The translations under genes and the position numbers were made by a program. A stretch of DNA of 64,000 bases from Oscillatoria sp. FACHB-1406 (GTDB lineage Bacteria > Cyanobacteriota > Cyanobacteriia > Cyanobacteriales > Spirulinaceae): contig NZ_JACJSM010000003.1 of the NCBI RefSeq assembly GCF_014698145.1, positions 124,001-188,000 on the forward strand, in the 5' to 3' direction. The notes under the pieces were generated by a model. It was not told the origin of the DNA and made no database searches. It was given only the letters and a program-made list of their open reading frames with translations. Positions 1-8,229 of the stretch are shown one piece after another; within the stretch, counting starts at the first letter, position 1, and each line of letters opens with the position of its first letter.

Positions 1-163
1 CGATACTCTCGTCTATTTTCCTTGGGGAATTACTTCTCAGGCGAATGGCTCTCGCCAACAGTCCGAGACCGATTTTAAAGCGTTGCTCGGCAACAACACA
101 ATCTTGCAAATCGGCGGACAAGAAAGCTTGGGACGCGGTTTCGTTCAACAGTGGTTGGGATAG
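1..163 (+). CDS. cmr4: Cmr4-type RAMP protein, C-terminal end only (type III-B CRISPR effector)
   Basis: The open frame enters from the left edge and stops at TAG 161-163. The 53 visible residues end in ILQIGGQESLGRGFVQQW, the typical C-terminus of Cmr4 (the GG-x-E-x-x-GRG element). Cmr4 is the backbone subunit of the type III-B complex and, in studied systems, carries the target-RNA cleavage site; that catalytic part lies outside the window. The genes downstream on the same strand encode a small-subunit-like protein and a Cmr6/Cmr1-like RAMP protein, which supports the call. Other Cas7-group RAMP proteins have a similar tail, so the subtype assignment rests partly on neighbours. Confidence 0.7.
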   Translation, partial: DTLVYFPWGITSQANGSRQQSETDFKALLGNNTILQIGGQESLGRGFVQQWLG

Positions 164-190
164 AAGGCTATTTCAGTCAACAAGTCAACA

Positions 191-240
191 AATGACACTA
201 ACTTAAGGCTGGTGGGCGCTGCCCACCCTACGAAATATCT
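191..240 (+). repeat. Partial copy of dispersed inverted-repeat element (family 1) inside the cmr operon
   Basis: This stretch matches the left end of the elements at 4844 and 59353: a terminal segment ending ACTTAAGGCT, then the hairpin core GGTGGGCGCTGCCCACC (211-227) and CTACGAAATATCT. The right terminus is missing. It occupies most of the 117-bp spacer between the cmr4 stop and the chosen cmr5 start. An in-frame ATG at 212 falls inside the repeat, which is why that start was not used. Confidence 0.7.
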
Positions 241-280
241 ATTTCAGTCAACAGTCAACAGTTATCAGTTATTAGTCAAG

Positions 281-781
281 ATGAATATTTTCGATCCGCG
301 AACTTTAAGTGAGCCTGTTTACAAGGCTTTATCAGACTTACGCCGTCCCTACGAAGAGGCTTGGCAGAAAGCCACAAGGGAAATCGATAAAAAAATTTAC
401 TATAACCACCTCAAGGAGCAAAAAAATCAGGCGATCGAACTTTATACCTATATTTCGACTTGGGGGCTAATGCGTTGTAAGGCTGAAGAGAAATATTTAG
501 ACAAAAGGAAGTTAGGAGAGCCAGAAGTTACGAGAGTAGAGGATAAAGCGAAAATCGAGCAATACGGTAAAAGGGAAGTTATCCAAAAATACTTTTCCTG
601 TTTAGAAAATTTAGCAGCGAGTTCAGATACAAAAGATCTTGCTACCGATCGCGGATTAGATGTCCTCAAAGGTCTACAAGCCGATGAATACTTAGGCTTA
701 ATGGGTTTAGGACTCGAACTCGCTAATGAATTCAGCTTTTGGGCGAATGCCGTTTATCACGATATTAAAGGAGACCAGTAA
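281..781 (+). CDS. cmr5: Cmr5-like small subunit of type III-B effector
   Basis: This is a 166-residue, strongly charged and probably all-helical protein between the Cmr4 tail and the Cmr6/Cmr1 fusion, the usual place of Cmr5. Cmr5 forms the inner filament of the Cmr complex and helps hold target RNA. The C-terminal part (LQADEYLGLMGLGLELANEF) resembles the Cmr5 ending in which a conserved helix precedes an aromatic-rich tail. The start at ATG 281 was chosen because the alternative ATG at 212 lies in a dispersed repeat. The gene ends 2 bp before the next start. The assignment is by position and general character; family motifs are weak. Confidence 0.6.
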   Translation: MNIFDPRTLSEPVYKALSDLRRPYEEAWQKATREIDKKIYYNHLKEQKNQAIELYTYISTWGLMRCKAEEKYLDKRKLGEPEVTRVEDKAKIEQYGKREVIQKYFSCLENLAASSDTKDLATDRGLDVLKGLQADEYLGLMGLGLELANEFSFWANAVYHDIKGDQ

Positions 782-783
782 TC

Positions 784-2751
784 ATGAGTCCTAACCCTAT
801 ACAGCGCCCCAATAAACCGAATTCCACTCAACGCCCCGTTCAAAAAGCGAAAAAAGTTATCGATTCTTCCAGACAAAATCGAGGGAATGGCGGGGGGCGC
901 AATCATGGTGGAGGAGGGCAAGGGGGCGGTAATAACGGGCGAAACGAACCTTCTCCTTGGTTAGATGAAAACAACGAACCCTCTCCAACTCCAACCGCTA
1001 GTTTTGTGGAATATTTGCGTTGGATGCGCGCCCCAGACTCGGAATATAAAGATGAGACAAAAGTCCAAATTTTGCATTTAGCAACGGAGAACGCGAACTA
1101 CCGAGAACGACTCAAACAACTGGTCAAACGGACTGAAATAATCGCACAAGTTACCTTTCAAGTCAAATGTCCTTGGCGCATTCGCGTAGGCGGAACTAAA
1201 GGCCCAGAAAACATTTTACTTCCTGCTTTCGATGCTCTCGGAATGCCCTACATTCCCTCTGCAACTCTGCGGGGAGTCGCGCGAAATCAAGCCATTCGCG
1301 AACTGATGAAAAAGCAAAAATTAACTTGGGATGATGCCGATAAAAAAGTTGCTCCTTACTTCGGTTCTCTAGAAGTAGAAGAGAAAGCCAATCGCGCTGG
1401 AAAAGTCGTCTTTCTCGATGCTTACCCTGTCCCCAGCGAAAAAGGGGGGTTAGCAATGGATATGGCGAATAACATTTGGAAGTGGGAAGGAGAACGCCCC
1501 GACTATTCGCCTAATCCCAATCCTTTTTTATCGTTAAAAGAACCGACTTTTTTAATCGGTCTGCGCTTGGCAACAGGTTGCCAGGACGAGCGAGTTTTAG
1601 AGAAAGTTAAAACTTGGTTAATTGAAGGAATGCGATCGGGGATTGGCTCGCAAGTCAATACTGGCTATGGCGAACTGTTTACAGCCGGTGCGGGACACCC
1701 AACCAAAGAGTTTTTCCGCGTTGAATTTTCTTTAGAAGGGCAACTAATTCACGGATATAAAAAGTTTACTCAATGGAATTGGAACGACCGCCGCAATGAG
1801 TGGCAAATGCGAGGGATTGCCGAAGCAGAAGTCCGCCCGGTTGCCTTTAAATCGATGCTAAGGTACTGGTTCCGCGCTTTTGCTTTAGGCGTTCTTTCTT
1901 TTAAACAAGTGCAGGAATGGGAAGCCAAACTGTTTGGTGGAATTGACCCCAAACGAGAATATGGTTATTTGAAAGTGAACATTATTGATGGTAAAAAGAT
2001 TGAAAAAGAGGCTCGGCATAATGTGAGAGGTCAGAAAGAGTCTTGTGATAAGCAGCAGGGGACTCTAGTTTTATCTCTTTCTCCTGAAGCATCGAGACAG
2101 AAGAAAGAGGAATTGACAAGGCTTTATAAAGAGTTAACTTGGTTGATGTTTAATTTGGGTGGAATCGGTCAAGGTGCGAGACGACCTTGCTATTCGAGGG
2201 AAGGACGCGGTATTCCTTTGTATCGTGGTTCTACATTCTGCCTCGACAGTGATGATGAGCTTTGGACTCTCCCCAATACGATACAAGAGTTTCAAAAACA
2301 GTTTAAAAAACGATTAGTCGAGTTCTATCATGCGTTAGAAAAAGTGACGGAAATTCCGCTCGATTATCACAATCCGAAGCTGGTGGGTCGGGTGACTGAA
2401 GAAAAGTGGTTAAATGCGGTCGATGGCTACTGTAAAATCATCATTTGTACAGGTAATTCGGATAATCATAAGCCCTATGCTCTGAGTGTATTACATTGCA
2501 ATAGTTTTAAAGTCAATGCTGATAGTAAAAATGATAATGATAGTCAGAGGACACTTAAAAAAATATATGATGGCAATCTATGCGGTCAGGTCAAAAAACC
2601 AGTTAAGCCTTCACCCGTGTGGATTGCGGATTTAGGCGATTATCAAGTCGTGACCGTCTTTGGCGCGAATGTTAACCCTCGCGATCGCTATCTACAAGAA
2701 TTGCGATCGCGAACTTCACGCGACAACTATGTTCGAGTTTTCCCTTTATAG
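784..2751 (+). CDS. Fused Cmr6-Cmr1 RAMP protein of type III-B CRISPR system
   Basis: This 655-residue protein carries two RAMP halves. Residues 1-85 are a low-complexity Gly/Asn/Pro/Lys-rich leader. Residues about 110-305 look like Cmr6: IPSATLRGVARNQAI near 156 matches the SxxRG-type helix start, and the glycine-rich loop VNTGYGELF is near 292. Residues about 306-560 look like Cmr1: the LR-W-RA-type motif in FKSMLRYWFRAF near 356, ELFGG-like WEAKLFGGID near 380, and a glycine-rich loop GGIGQGARRPCYS near 458. Cmr6 and Cmr1 cap the Cmr complex at the crRNA 3' end, so a fusion keeps two neighbouring subunits together. An AAGGAG Shine-Dalgarno (768-773) sits inside the end of the preceding gene. 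No frameshift separates the halves. Confidence 0.75.
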   Translation: MSPNPIQRPNKPNSTQRPVQKAKKVIDSSRQNRGNGGGRNHGGGGQGGGNNGRNEPSPWLDENNEPSPTPTASFVEYLRWMRAPDSEYKDETKVQILHLATENANYRERLKQLVKRTEIIAQVTFQVKCPWRIRVGGTKGPENILLPAFDALGMPYIPSATLRGVARNQAIRELMKKQKLTWDDADKKVAPYFGSLEVEEKANRAGKVVFLDAYPVPSEKGGLAMDMANNIWKWEGERPDYSPNPNPFLSLKEPTFLIGLRLATGCQDERVLEKVKTWLIEGMRSGIGSQVNTGYGELFTAGAGHPTKEFFRVEFSLEGQLIHGYKKFTQWNWNDRRNEWQMRGIAEAEVRPVAFKSMLRYWFRAFALGVLSFKQVQEWEAKLFGGIDPKREYGYLKVNIIDGKKIEKEARHNVRGQKESCDKQQGTLVLSLSPEASRQKKEELTRLYKELTWLMFNLGGIGQGARRPCYSREGRGIPLYRGSTFCLDSDDELWTLPNTIQEFQKQFKKRLVEFYHALEKVTEIPLDYHNPKLVGRVTEEKWLNAVDGYCKIIICTGNSDNHKPYALSVLHCNSFKVNADSKNDNDSQRTLKKIYDGNLCGQVKKPVKPSPVWIADLGDYQVVTVFGANVNPRDRYLQELRSRTSRDNYVRVFPL

Positions 2752-3008
2752 CAATCTATATCCCGCTTATCGAAACTTATAATAAACCCTCAAAAAAACA
2801 TCGCCATCTTGCACCCCCCTCCCCCGACTCGGCCCGATCGCGCACAAAAAGCCTAAAACCCCTCCCTCCCCTCGAGCGATCGCGCCATAAGCTTGGTGGC
2901 GAAGCGAATTTTCATTCCGCCCAGCAGGACTCGGATTCCGACCGACCGACTCCTGCTATACTTTTTAAGCTTTAAACTCTATAAAAGTAATTCCTAAATC
3001 GTAACCCT

Positions 3009-4802
3009 ATGCGAACTCACTATTGTGGCGACATCAGAACCCATCATACCGGCGAAACGGTCACGCTCTGCGGTTGGGTAGATCGCCGTCGCGACCACGG
3101 TAAAGTTATATTTATCGATCTGCGCGATCGCGCCGGAGTTATCCAAGTTGTCAGCGATCCGGAACGCACGCCCGATTCCTACTCAGATGCAGATGCGTTG
3201 CGCAATGAATACGTGGTGCGAGTGACGGGGCGAGTCAGCGCGCGTCCGCCCGAATCCCTCAATCCCAAACTGCCGACGGGCGAAATCGAACTTTACGCCG
3301 ATCGCATCGAAGTCCTCAATGCAGTACGCAAGCAGCTTCCCTTCCAAGTTTCCAGCTTTGAAAACGAGTCGGTGAAAGAAGAGTTGCGCTTGAAGTACCG
3401 CTATCTAGATTTACGACGCGATCGCATGAACCGCAACCTGCAACTGCGCCATCAAGTCGTTAAAAGCATTCGCCGCTTCCTAGAAGACGAACGCGGGTTT
3501 ATTGAAGTTGAAACCCCGATTCTCACCCGTTCCACTCCAGAAGGCGCGCGCGATTACCTCGTTCCCGCCCGCGTTAACCCCGGACAGTGGTACGCCCTGC
3601 CCCAATCGCCGCAACTGTTTAAGCAATTGCTAATGGTGTCAGGGTGCGATCGCTACTACCAAATCGCCCGCTGTTTCCGCGATGAAGACTTACGCGCCGA
3701 TCGCCAGCCGGAATTTACCCAACTCGACATGGAAATGAGTTTCATGTCCCAAGAAGAAATTCTACAACTAAATGAAGATTTGGTTTGCCATATCTTTAAA
3801 ACCGTTCGCGGTGTCGATCTACCCCGTCCTTTCCCCCGCCTCACCTACGCCGAATCGATGGAAAAATACGGCTGCGATCGCCCAGATACCCGCTTTGGGT
3901 TAGAACTGGTGGAAGTATCCGATCTGTTGGGAAATAGCGGTTTTAAAGTCTTTTCAACTGCCGTCAAACAAGGCGGAATTATTAAAGTTCTGCCCATTCC
4001 CGGCGGGAACGATACAATTTCTAACGTTCGGATTAAACCGGGTGGGGATTTGTTCAATGAAGCCGCGATCGCAGGTGCAAAAGGCATTGCCTATATTCGC
4101 GTTAAAGAAGGCGGAAACATCGACACGATCGGCGCGATTAAAGATAACCTTAACGAAGAACAAACCAAAGAACTGCTCGATCGCGTCGGCGCAAAACCCG
4201 GACATCTACTCCTCTTTGGTGCAGGCGATGCTGCTACTGTTAACAAGTCTCTCGATCGCCTTCGTCAAGTCATCGGACAACAACTCGGACTCATCGACGA
4301 GGAGAAGGTTAATCTCGTATGGGTGACAGATTTTCCGCTGTTTGAATGGAACGCCGATGAGAAGCGTTATGAAGCCTTGCATCACCCCTTTACCGCCCCG
4401 AATCTCGAAGATTTGGACGATCTAAAAACGGCTCGTTCCCAAGCTTACGATCTCGTTTATAACGGTATAGAAGTAGGCGGTGGCAGTCTTCGCATCTATC
4501 AAAAAGAGATTCAAGAGCAAGTGTTCGCCGCGATCGGTTTATCGAAAGAAGAAGCCCAGCAAAAATTCGGCTTCCTTCTCGAAGCCTTTGAATACGGTAC
4601 GCCTCCCCACGGCGGCATTGCCTACGGACTCGATCGCCTCGTCATGTTGCTGAGTGGCGAAGAATCGATTCGCGATGTCATCGCCTTCCCCAAAACCCAG
4701 CAAGCGCGCTGCTTGTTAACCGATGCGCCCTCCAGCGTTGATGAAAAGCAACTTAAGGAATTGCAAGTTGTCTCTACTTATCAACCCGAAGATAATGGAT
4801 AA
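3009..4802 (+). CDS. aspS: Aspartyl-tRNA synthetase
   Basis: This 597-residue class II synthetase charges tRNA with aspartate (in cyanobacteria the enzyme is often the non-discriminating Asp/Asn type; not decidable here). An N-terminal OB-fold anticodon-binding domain ([20 protein letters not shown], residues 21-40) is followed by class II motif 2 with [18 protein letters not shown], a bacterial GAD insertion in the middle, and motif 3 ([13 protein letters not shown]) near the end. Length fits the bacterial family. It is a single gene; 257 bp upstream hold only HIP1 sites and a TATACT box near 2955. Confidence 0.96.
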   Translation: MRTHYCGDIRTHHTGETVTLCGWVDRRRDHGKVIFIDLRDRAGVIQVVSDPERTPDSYSDADALRNEYVVRVTGRVSARPPESLNPKLPTGEIELYADRIEVLNAVRKQLPFQVSSFENESVKEELRLKYRYLDLRRDRMNRNLQLRHQVVKSIRRFLEDERGFIEVETPILTRSTPEGARDYLVPARVNPGQWYALPQSPQLFKQLLMVSGCDRYYQIARCFRDEDLRADRQPEFTQLDMEMSFMSQEEILQLNEDLVCHIFKTVRGVDLPRPFPRLTYAESMEKYGCDRPDTRFGLELVEVSDLLGNSGFKVFSTAVKQGGIIKVLPIPGGNDTISNVRIKPGGDLFNEAAIAGAKGIAYIRVKEGGNIDTIGAIKDNLNEEQTKELLDRVGAKPGHLLLFGAGDAATVNKSLDRLRQVIGQQLGLIDEEKVNLVWVTDFPLFEWNADEKRYEALHHPFTAPNLEDLDDLKTARSQAYDLVYNGIEVGGGSLRIYQKEIQEQVFAAIGLSKEEAQQKFGFLLEAFEYGTPPHGGIAYGLDRLVMLLSGEESIRDVIAFPKTQQARCLLTDAPSSVDEKQLKELQVVSTYQPEDNG

Positions 4803-4843
4803 TTGATAATTGATAATGGATAACGAAGAGAGACTAATTGATG

Positions 4844-4969
4844 ATGGATGAATGGCACTGACTTAAGGCTGGTGGGCGCTGTTTCACCCGACGAAATTAT
4901 CTGTAGAGACGTTGTATACAACGTCTCTACAGGCAATTTGTTCTTTCTTAAGTCAGTAATTCATCCATT
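4844..4969 (+). repeat. MITE-like element, family 1, full copy
   Basis: Imperfect terminal inverted repeats bound the element: ATGGATGAATGGCACTGACT on the left and AGTCAGTAATTCATCCAT on the right, each followed inward by TTAAG/CTTAA. Inside lies a perfect 28-bp palindrome at 4903-4930 centred on GTATAC. The same parts occur in reverse order at 23635-23747, so the whole unit has moved as a block. It encodes nothing and lies between the convergent aspS and hsp20 genes. Confidence 0.8.
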
Positions 4970-4995
4970 ATTCATTATCCCTATATCTATTAGGG

Positions 4996-5307
4996 TTAAA
5001 CTTTCGGCATCATTAACGTCAAAATCCCATCCACCAACTCGGCGCGAACAGAATCTTTTTGAACCGGAACGGGTAGCGGAAAATCGCATTTCAATTCGCC
5101 GTAATGGAGTTCCGATGGGAATAGCTCTTGTTCGGAGGGCTGGTTGTGCTTGTGATGTTCTCCCGATATTGACAGCACATCCCGCTCGATCTGAATTTCC
5201 AAGTCTTTAACTTTTAAACCGGGTATTTCCGCTTTTAAGATCAGATGCGTTGAAGTTTCTTTTACCTCTAAAGCCGGACACCAGACTTGATTATCTCTTA
5301 CAATCAT
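4996..5307 (-). CDS. Small heat shock protein, Hsp20/alpha-crystallin family
   Basis: This 103-residue ATP-independent holdase chaperone has an alpha-crystallin domain from about residue 9 (ALEVKETSTHLILKAEIPG) to the terminal DGILTLMMPKV. The A-x-x-x-n-GvL signature is present as VDGILTL. The protein stops directly after the last beta strand, so the C-terminal extension with the I/V-x-I/V oligomerisation motif, normally some 15 residues, is missing; the N-terminal arm is also short. A family-1 repeat element begins 26 bp past the stop. A good AGGAGAG Shine-Dalgarno precedes ATG 5307. Confidence 0.9.
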   Translation of the reverse strand: MIVRDNQVWCPALEVKETSTHLILKAEIPGLKVKDLEIQIERDVLSISGEHHKHNQPSEQELFPSELHYGELKCDFPLPVPVQKDSVRAELVDGILTLMMPKV

Positions 5308-5837
5308 TTTAATTTCTCTCCTGTTATATTAGGAGTTACAGCCCCGATCGTGTGGATTTAAAAGCGACTCAACTATTAATGTCTTTCTCACTCGACTTTT
5401 AAAAACCGTTTTTCTCGACTTTCAGATAAATCGATGTTTTGAATCGAGAGAGCGCCCGATTCGGTTAATAAGTTAGAAGTTAGAAATGACAGATAAACCT
5501 GATTTAATTGTTAGAATTGAGTCGGGATTAATCCACATCCCTGTTTGCGCTGTACTCGGTAAGTCCTTTTAACAATTTTCAGATCCTCTTCTTAACTCTA
5601 GGTTAAAGAAGATCTGGTGAGGAGAGTGTGAAGAAATTGTGAATATTTTTAACGGATCTTAGTTCGAGCGCGAACTGCTGGCGTTAGCAATCTGTTATGC
5701 TCGATCGCAGGCTTGCAGCAGAAAGCAGTCGCTTAGTTGCCGGAAAGACTGATGAGAGAATAGCCCTGTTATCATTGCATCGCAACATTTCTTTCTCTCA
5801 TCCATCAATTCCTAGCTGCCAGACTCGATCGCAAATC
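5308..5837. other. Non-coding stretch with one hairpin
   Basis: This 530 bp separates two minus-strand genes and has no convincing gene. The only structure seen is an imperfect hairpin at 5580-5616 with arms CAGATCCTCTTCTTAAC and GTTAAAGAAGATCTG. The DNA next to hsp20 should hold that gene's promoter. No CIRCE-type inverted repeat was found. Confidence 0.5.
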
Positions 5838-6011
5838 CTAACTGGAGTGAACCCACTCGCAGTACAGGCGATTGTTTTCATCGCGCAGCCAACGCGCGAC
5901 TAAAGGACGAGTTTCCGGTTGACTCGAACTCGTCGAAGATTGTTGCTGCGGCGCAGCTAAAGGCGCAGATTGCGTCGAGAGCGCACTCTTACGGGTCAGT
6001 AAAGTTGTCAT
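5838..6011 (-). CDS. Small conserved-looking protein of 57 residues, function unknown
   Basis: An ATG at 6011 opens a 57-codon frame ending at TAG 5838-5840. The first half is Ser/Gln/Ala/Pro-rich and looks disordered. The second half, RPLVARWLRDENNRLYCEWV, has the W-x-n-CxW layout of a compact domain seen in small cyanobacterial proteins of unknown role. The amino-acid contrast between the halves and the absence of stops favour a real gene. No function can be assigned. Confidence 0.55.
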   Translation of the reverse strand: MTTLLTRKSALSTQSAPLAAPQQQSSTSSSQPETRPLVARWLRDENNRLYCEWVHSS

Positions 6012-6121
6012 AACACCATACCCCCTAGTCTTAAACTAAGCTTAACCTGTTCTTTACCTAAGATAATTCATAGGGAGGAGGCATAATGCGATCGCGATCG
6101 CATCGACACAGAAATTTATAT

Positions 6122-6147
6122 AAAAAAAACGCCAGCCTGATGCTGAC
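6122..6147 (-). terminator. Rho-independent terminator of the pentapeptide-repeat gene
   Basis: Read on the minus strand: stem GTCAGC, loop ATCAG, stem GCTGGC, then CG followed by eight T residues. It lies 43 bp past the stop of the gene at 6190-6903. Confidence 0.75.
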
Positions 6148-6189
6148 GAAGATACAGAGGAAGAAACTGACGCAGGGTACAAGCGCCTT

Positions 6190-6903
6190 TTAATGCCGTC
6201 TTGACCCATCGGGCCAAATTGCGCCTGCAAGATCGGCTTCAGTTAAGATCGTTCCGGTGAGATCCGCTCCTGATAAGTCTGCCTTGCGTAAAATCGCGCC
6301 GCTTAAGTCGGCATAGCTCAAATCCGCATTCCGCAGGTTAACTTCGCTTAAATCGGTCGCAAGTTTCTCCGCATAATGGATTGTACCGAGACTCGCCCGA
6401 CAGAGTTTGGCTCCTTCCAAATTTGCCCGACACAAGAGCGCGCCATTCAACTTGGCATAACTGAGATCCGCACCGCTCAAATTCGCACTGCCCAGATCGG
6501 TGCGTTGATCCGAAGTCGGGCGTAAATCGGCTTCAAATAAAATCGCGTTGGATAAGTTAGCTGAGGTCAAGTTTGCGCCGCCGACAATCGCTTTACACAA
6601 ATTTGCGCCTTCTAAAAGCGTGCCAACGAGTTTTGCTCCACTCAAATCGGCTTCCCGCAGCAGCGCCCGCGATAAATCGGCATCGCTTAAATCCGTTCCC
6701 CAGAGTAAGGCTTCGCTGAGATCGGCAGCCGCTAAACGCGCCCGATGAAAATTAGTGCGCCCCAAGCGAGATTGCCGCAAATCCGCACCACTGAAATCCG
6801 CGCCGCTGAGATCGACATGAATCAATTCGGCTTCTAGGAGTTTCACTTCGAGAAAGCTTCGTTCTCCAAGGCGATATCGGTCGAGAAGCGCGCTAGGGTC
6901 CAT
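6190..6903 (-). CDS. Pentapeptide-repeat protein
   Basis: The 237 residues consist almost wholly of A(D/N)LSx pentapeptides (for example LSGADFSGADLRQSRLG, LSDADLSRALLREADLSGAK), predicting a right-handed quadrilateral beta-helix. The repeats start near residue 25 after a short helical leader (LLDRYRLGERSFLEVKLL) and run to the end, with a small break near 130 and 175. No signal peptide or membrane segment is seen, so a cytosolic protein is likely. The family is very common in cyanobacteria; most members have no assigned role. Confidence 0.9.
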   Translation of the reverse strand: MDPSALLDRYRLGERSFLEVKLLEAELIHVDLSGADFSGADLRQSRLGRTNFHRARLAAADLSEALLWGTDLSDADLSRALLREADLSGAKLVGTLLEGANLCKAIVGGANLTSANLSNAILFEADLRPTSDQRTDLGSANLSGADLSYAKLNGALLCRANLEGAKLCRASLGTIHYAEKLATDLSEVNLRNADLSYADLSGAILRKADLSGADLTGTILTEADLAGAIWPDGSRRH

Positions 6904-7090
6904 AATCTGAAAAAATCTCTAAAATATTAGCGGTCTGTTTCTGGGTCTTAGATACTGTATCAAAACTATACCGCTACTCTTGCGGCGTTACGTTCAAAAT
7001 TCCGAATTGGCGATCGCGTTTTCCTCCGGAGCGATCGCTCGCTCGTTTGAAACGAGGTTCAGCGTTGAATAGAAAGGGAATATCTCAAAG

Positions 7091-7696
7091 ATGCCTCAAT
7101 TAGCCCTGCAACAACTCCCTTGCGTTTTGCTCTTGTCTGTTTTGGGACTGACGAGCGCTTGTCAATCTCTCCCCGTACCGCCCGCACTGTTAAGTGCCGC
7201 AGGCGTTAGCGCCGAACCGGACTCCGCTCTCACTTACCGCAGCGAACGTCTCGGATTGAGTTTTTCCTATCCCCAAGAGTTAACCATTGAGGAAAAAGGA
7301 AGCACGATAAAGGTTTGGGCTACCGAAGATTACCGCGCCGTTCGGGAGGGCAGGTACGCGGGCGGAACGGAACTGCCGCCCCATTTAGCGATCTCGACTT
7401 ATCCCAATCCCCAGCATTTACCGCTGCGAAAATGGCTGCAAGGGTCGGGAAACGAGTATTTCGGTCTTCTTAAGGAAGATGTTCGAGAAATGCTCCTATC
7501 GAATCGCCCTACGCTTTTCTTCAGTTCCGATGCGCTCTACTCGCAGAAAAATGTTCTCTTCGCCAGTCGTCAGGGCGATCGCATCGCAGCGATTAGCAAG
7601 GCAGAACTCGAAGCTCGAGGGGGCGACGCTGCTAAATCTCAAACCTATCAACGCGCCTTCGAGCAAATTATCGCCAGTTTCTCGCCCGATAGTTAA
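7091..7696 (+). CDS. Putative lipoprotein, function unknown
   Basis: This 201-residue protein has a hydrophobic leader and a lipobox-like LTSAC near residue 24, suggesting a membrane-anchored lipoprotein. The mature part begins with a Pro/Ala-rich linker and then a domain starting YRSERLGLSFSYPQELTIEE, a pattern seen in PsbP-like or Mog1-like folds of cyanobacterial lipoproteins, but the match is only impressionistic. An AAGGGA Shine-Dalgarno precedes the start. It is 60 bp upstream of the next small gene on the same strand, so the two may be co-transcribed. Confidence 0.75.
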   Translation: MPQLALQQLPCVLLLSVLGLTSACQSLPVPPALLSAAGVSAEPDSALTYRSERLGLSFSYPQELTIEEKGSTIKVWATEDYRAVREGRYAGGTELPPHLAISTYPNPQHLPLRKWLQGSGNEYFGLLKEDVREMLLSNRPTLFFSSDALYSQKNVLFASRQGDRIAAISKAELEARGGDAAKSQTYQRAFEQIIASFSPDS

Positions 7697-7756
7697 ACCG
7701 AGCCAAAACTCGGTTGTGTCAAAATACGAAGGTGCTAACTTGCAAGGAGAAATTCA

Positions 7757-7939
7757 ATGGACGCGCAGACTCTCAAAGAAAAAGTGGTTAAAATTAAAGG
7801 TCAACGCGAATTTTTAGTGACTCTGCTCGAACAGCCCCATCTGGGAACGCTGCGTTTAGATGTCAACCAGGCGTTGGAAGAATTAGACGAACTGCTCGAT
7901 GAGTTCCGACAAACCTTTCCCAATACGGAACTATCTTAA
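7757..7939 (+). CDS. Small conserved cyanobacterial protein of 60 residues
   Basis: An AAGGAG Shine-Dalgarno stands 8 bp before ATG 7757. The protein is acidic and helical (LDVNQALEELDELLDEFRQTF) with no membrane segment, and looks like a short coiled or helical-hairpin domain. The function is unknown. It follows the lipoprotein gene closely. Confidence 0.75.
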   Translation: MDAQTLKEKVVKIKGQREFLVTLLEQPHLGTLRLDVNQALEELDELLDEFRQTFPNTELS

Positions 7940-7980
7940 GCGATCGCATCGCAGCTAAACGCGATCGCACGGAATTCGGC

Positions 7981-8012
7981 GAGGTTGGGTCGAGCGCGTG
8001 CCGCCCAACCTC
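7981..8012. other. Hairpin between small gene and ftsH
   Basis: Perfect 9-bp arms GAGGTTGGG and CCCAACCTC are separated by 14 bp. There is no T tract behind it, so it is at best a weak terminator or a structured leader element. Confidence 0.35.
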
Positions 8013-8229
8013 CGCATTGGCTGAAATTGACAGCTAAATTTTCATTTCAGTTGCGATCGCTTCCTCGAAACAAACCCAGCATTTCCCCTTGTCCCTTACA
8101 CTGACGTGCTATTTTTCCTGAGAAGCGTTAACATAAATTAATACAAGCAGATTTGCATTTTCAGTTTTAAATCTTGAATTCCGCCCAGAGCGGTACTAAC
8201 AGATCGTCAACCCCCAGGAGAGCGAGCGA

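Noticed and set aside
1-3008. A CRISPR array near the cmr genes
   Set aside because: No regularly spaced direct repeat with unique spacers occurs here or elsewhere in the window. The array must lie outside it if present.
5697-5903. 68-residue plus-strand frame in the spacer after hsp20
   Set aside because: It has no Shine-Dalgarno, its composition is not protein-like, and it overlaps the better-supported minus-strand small gene.
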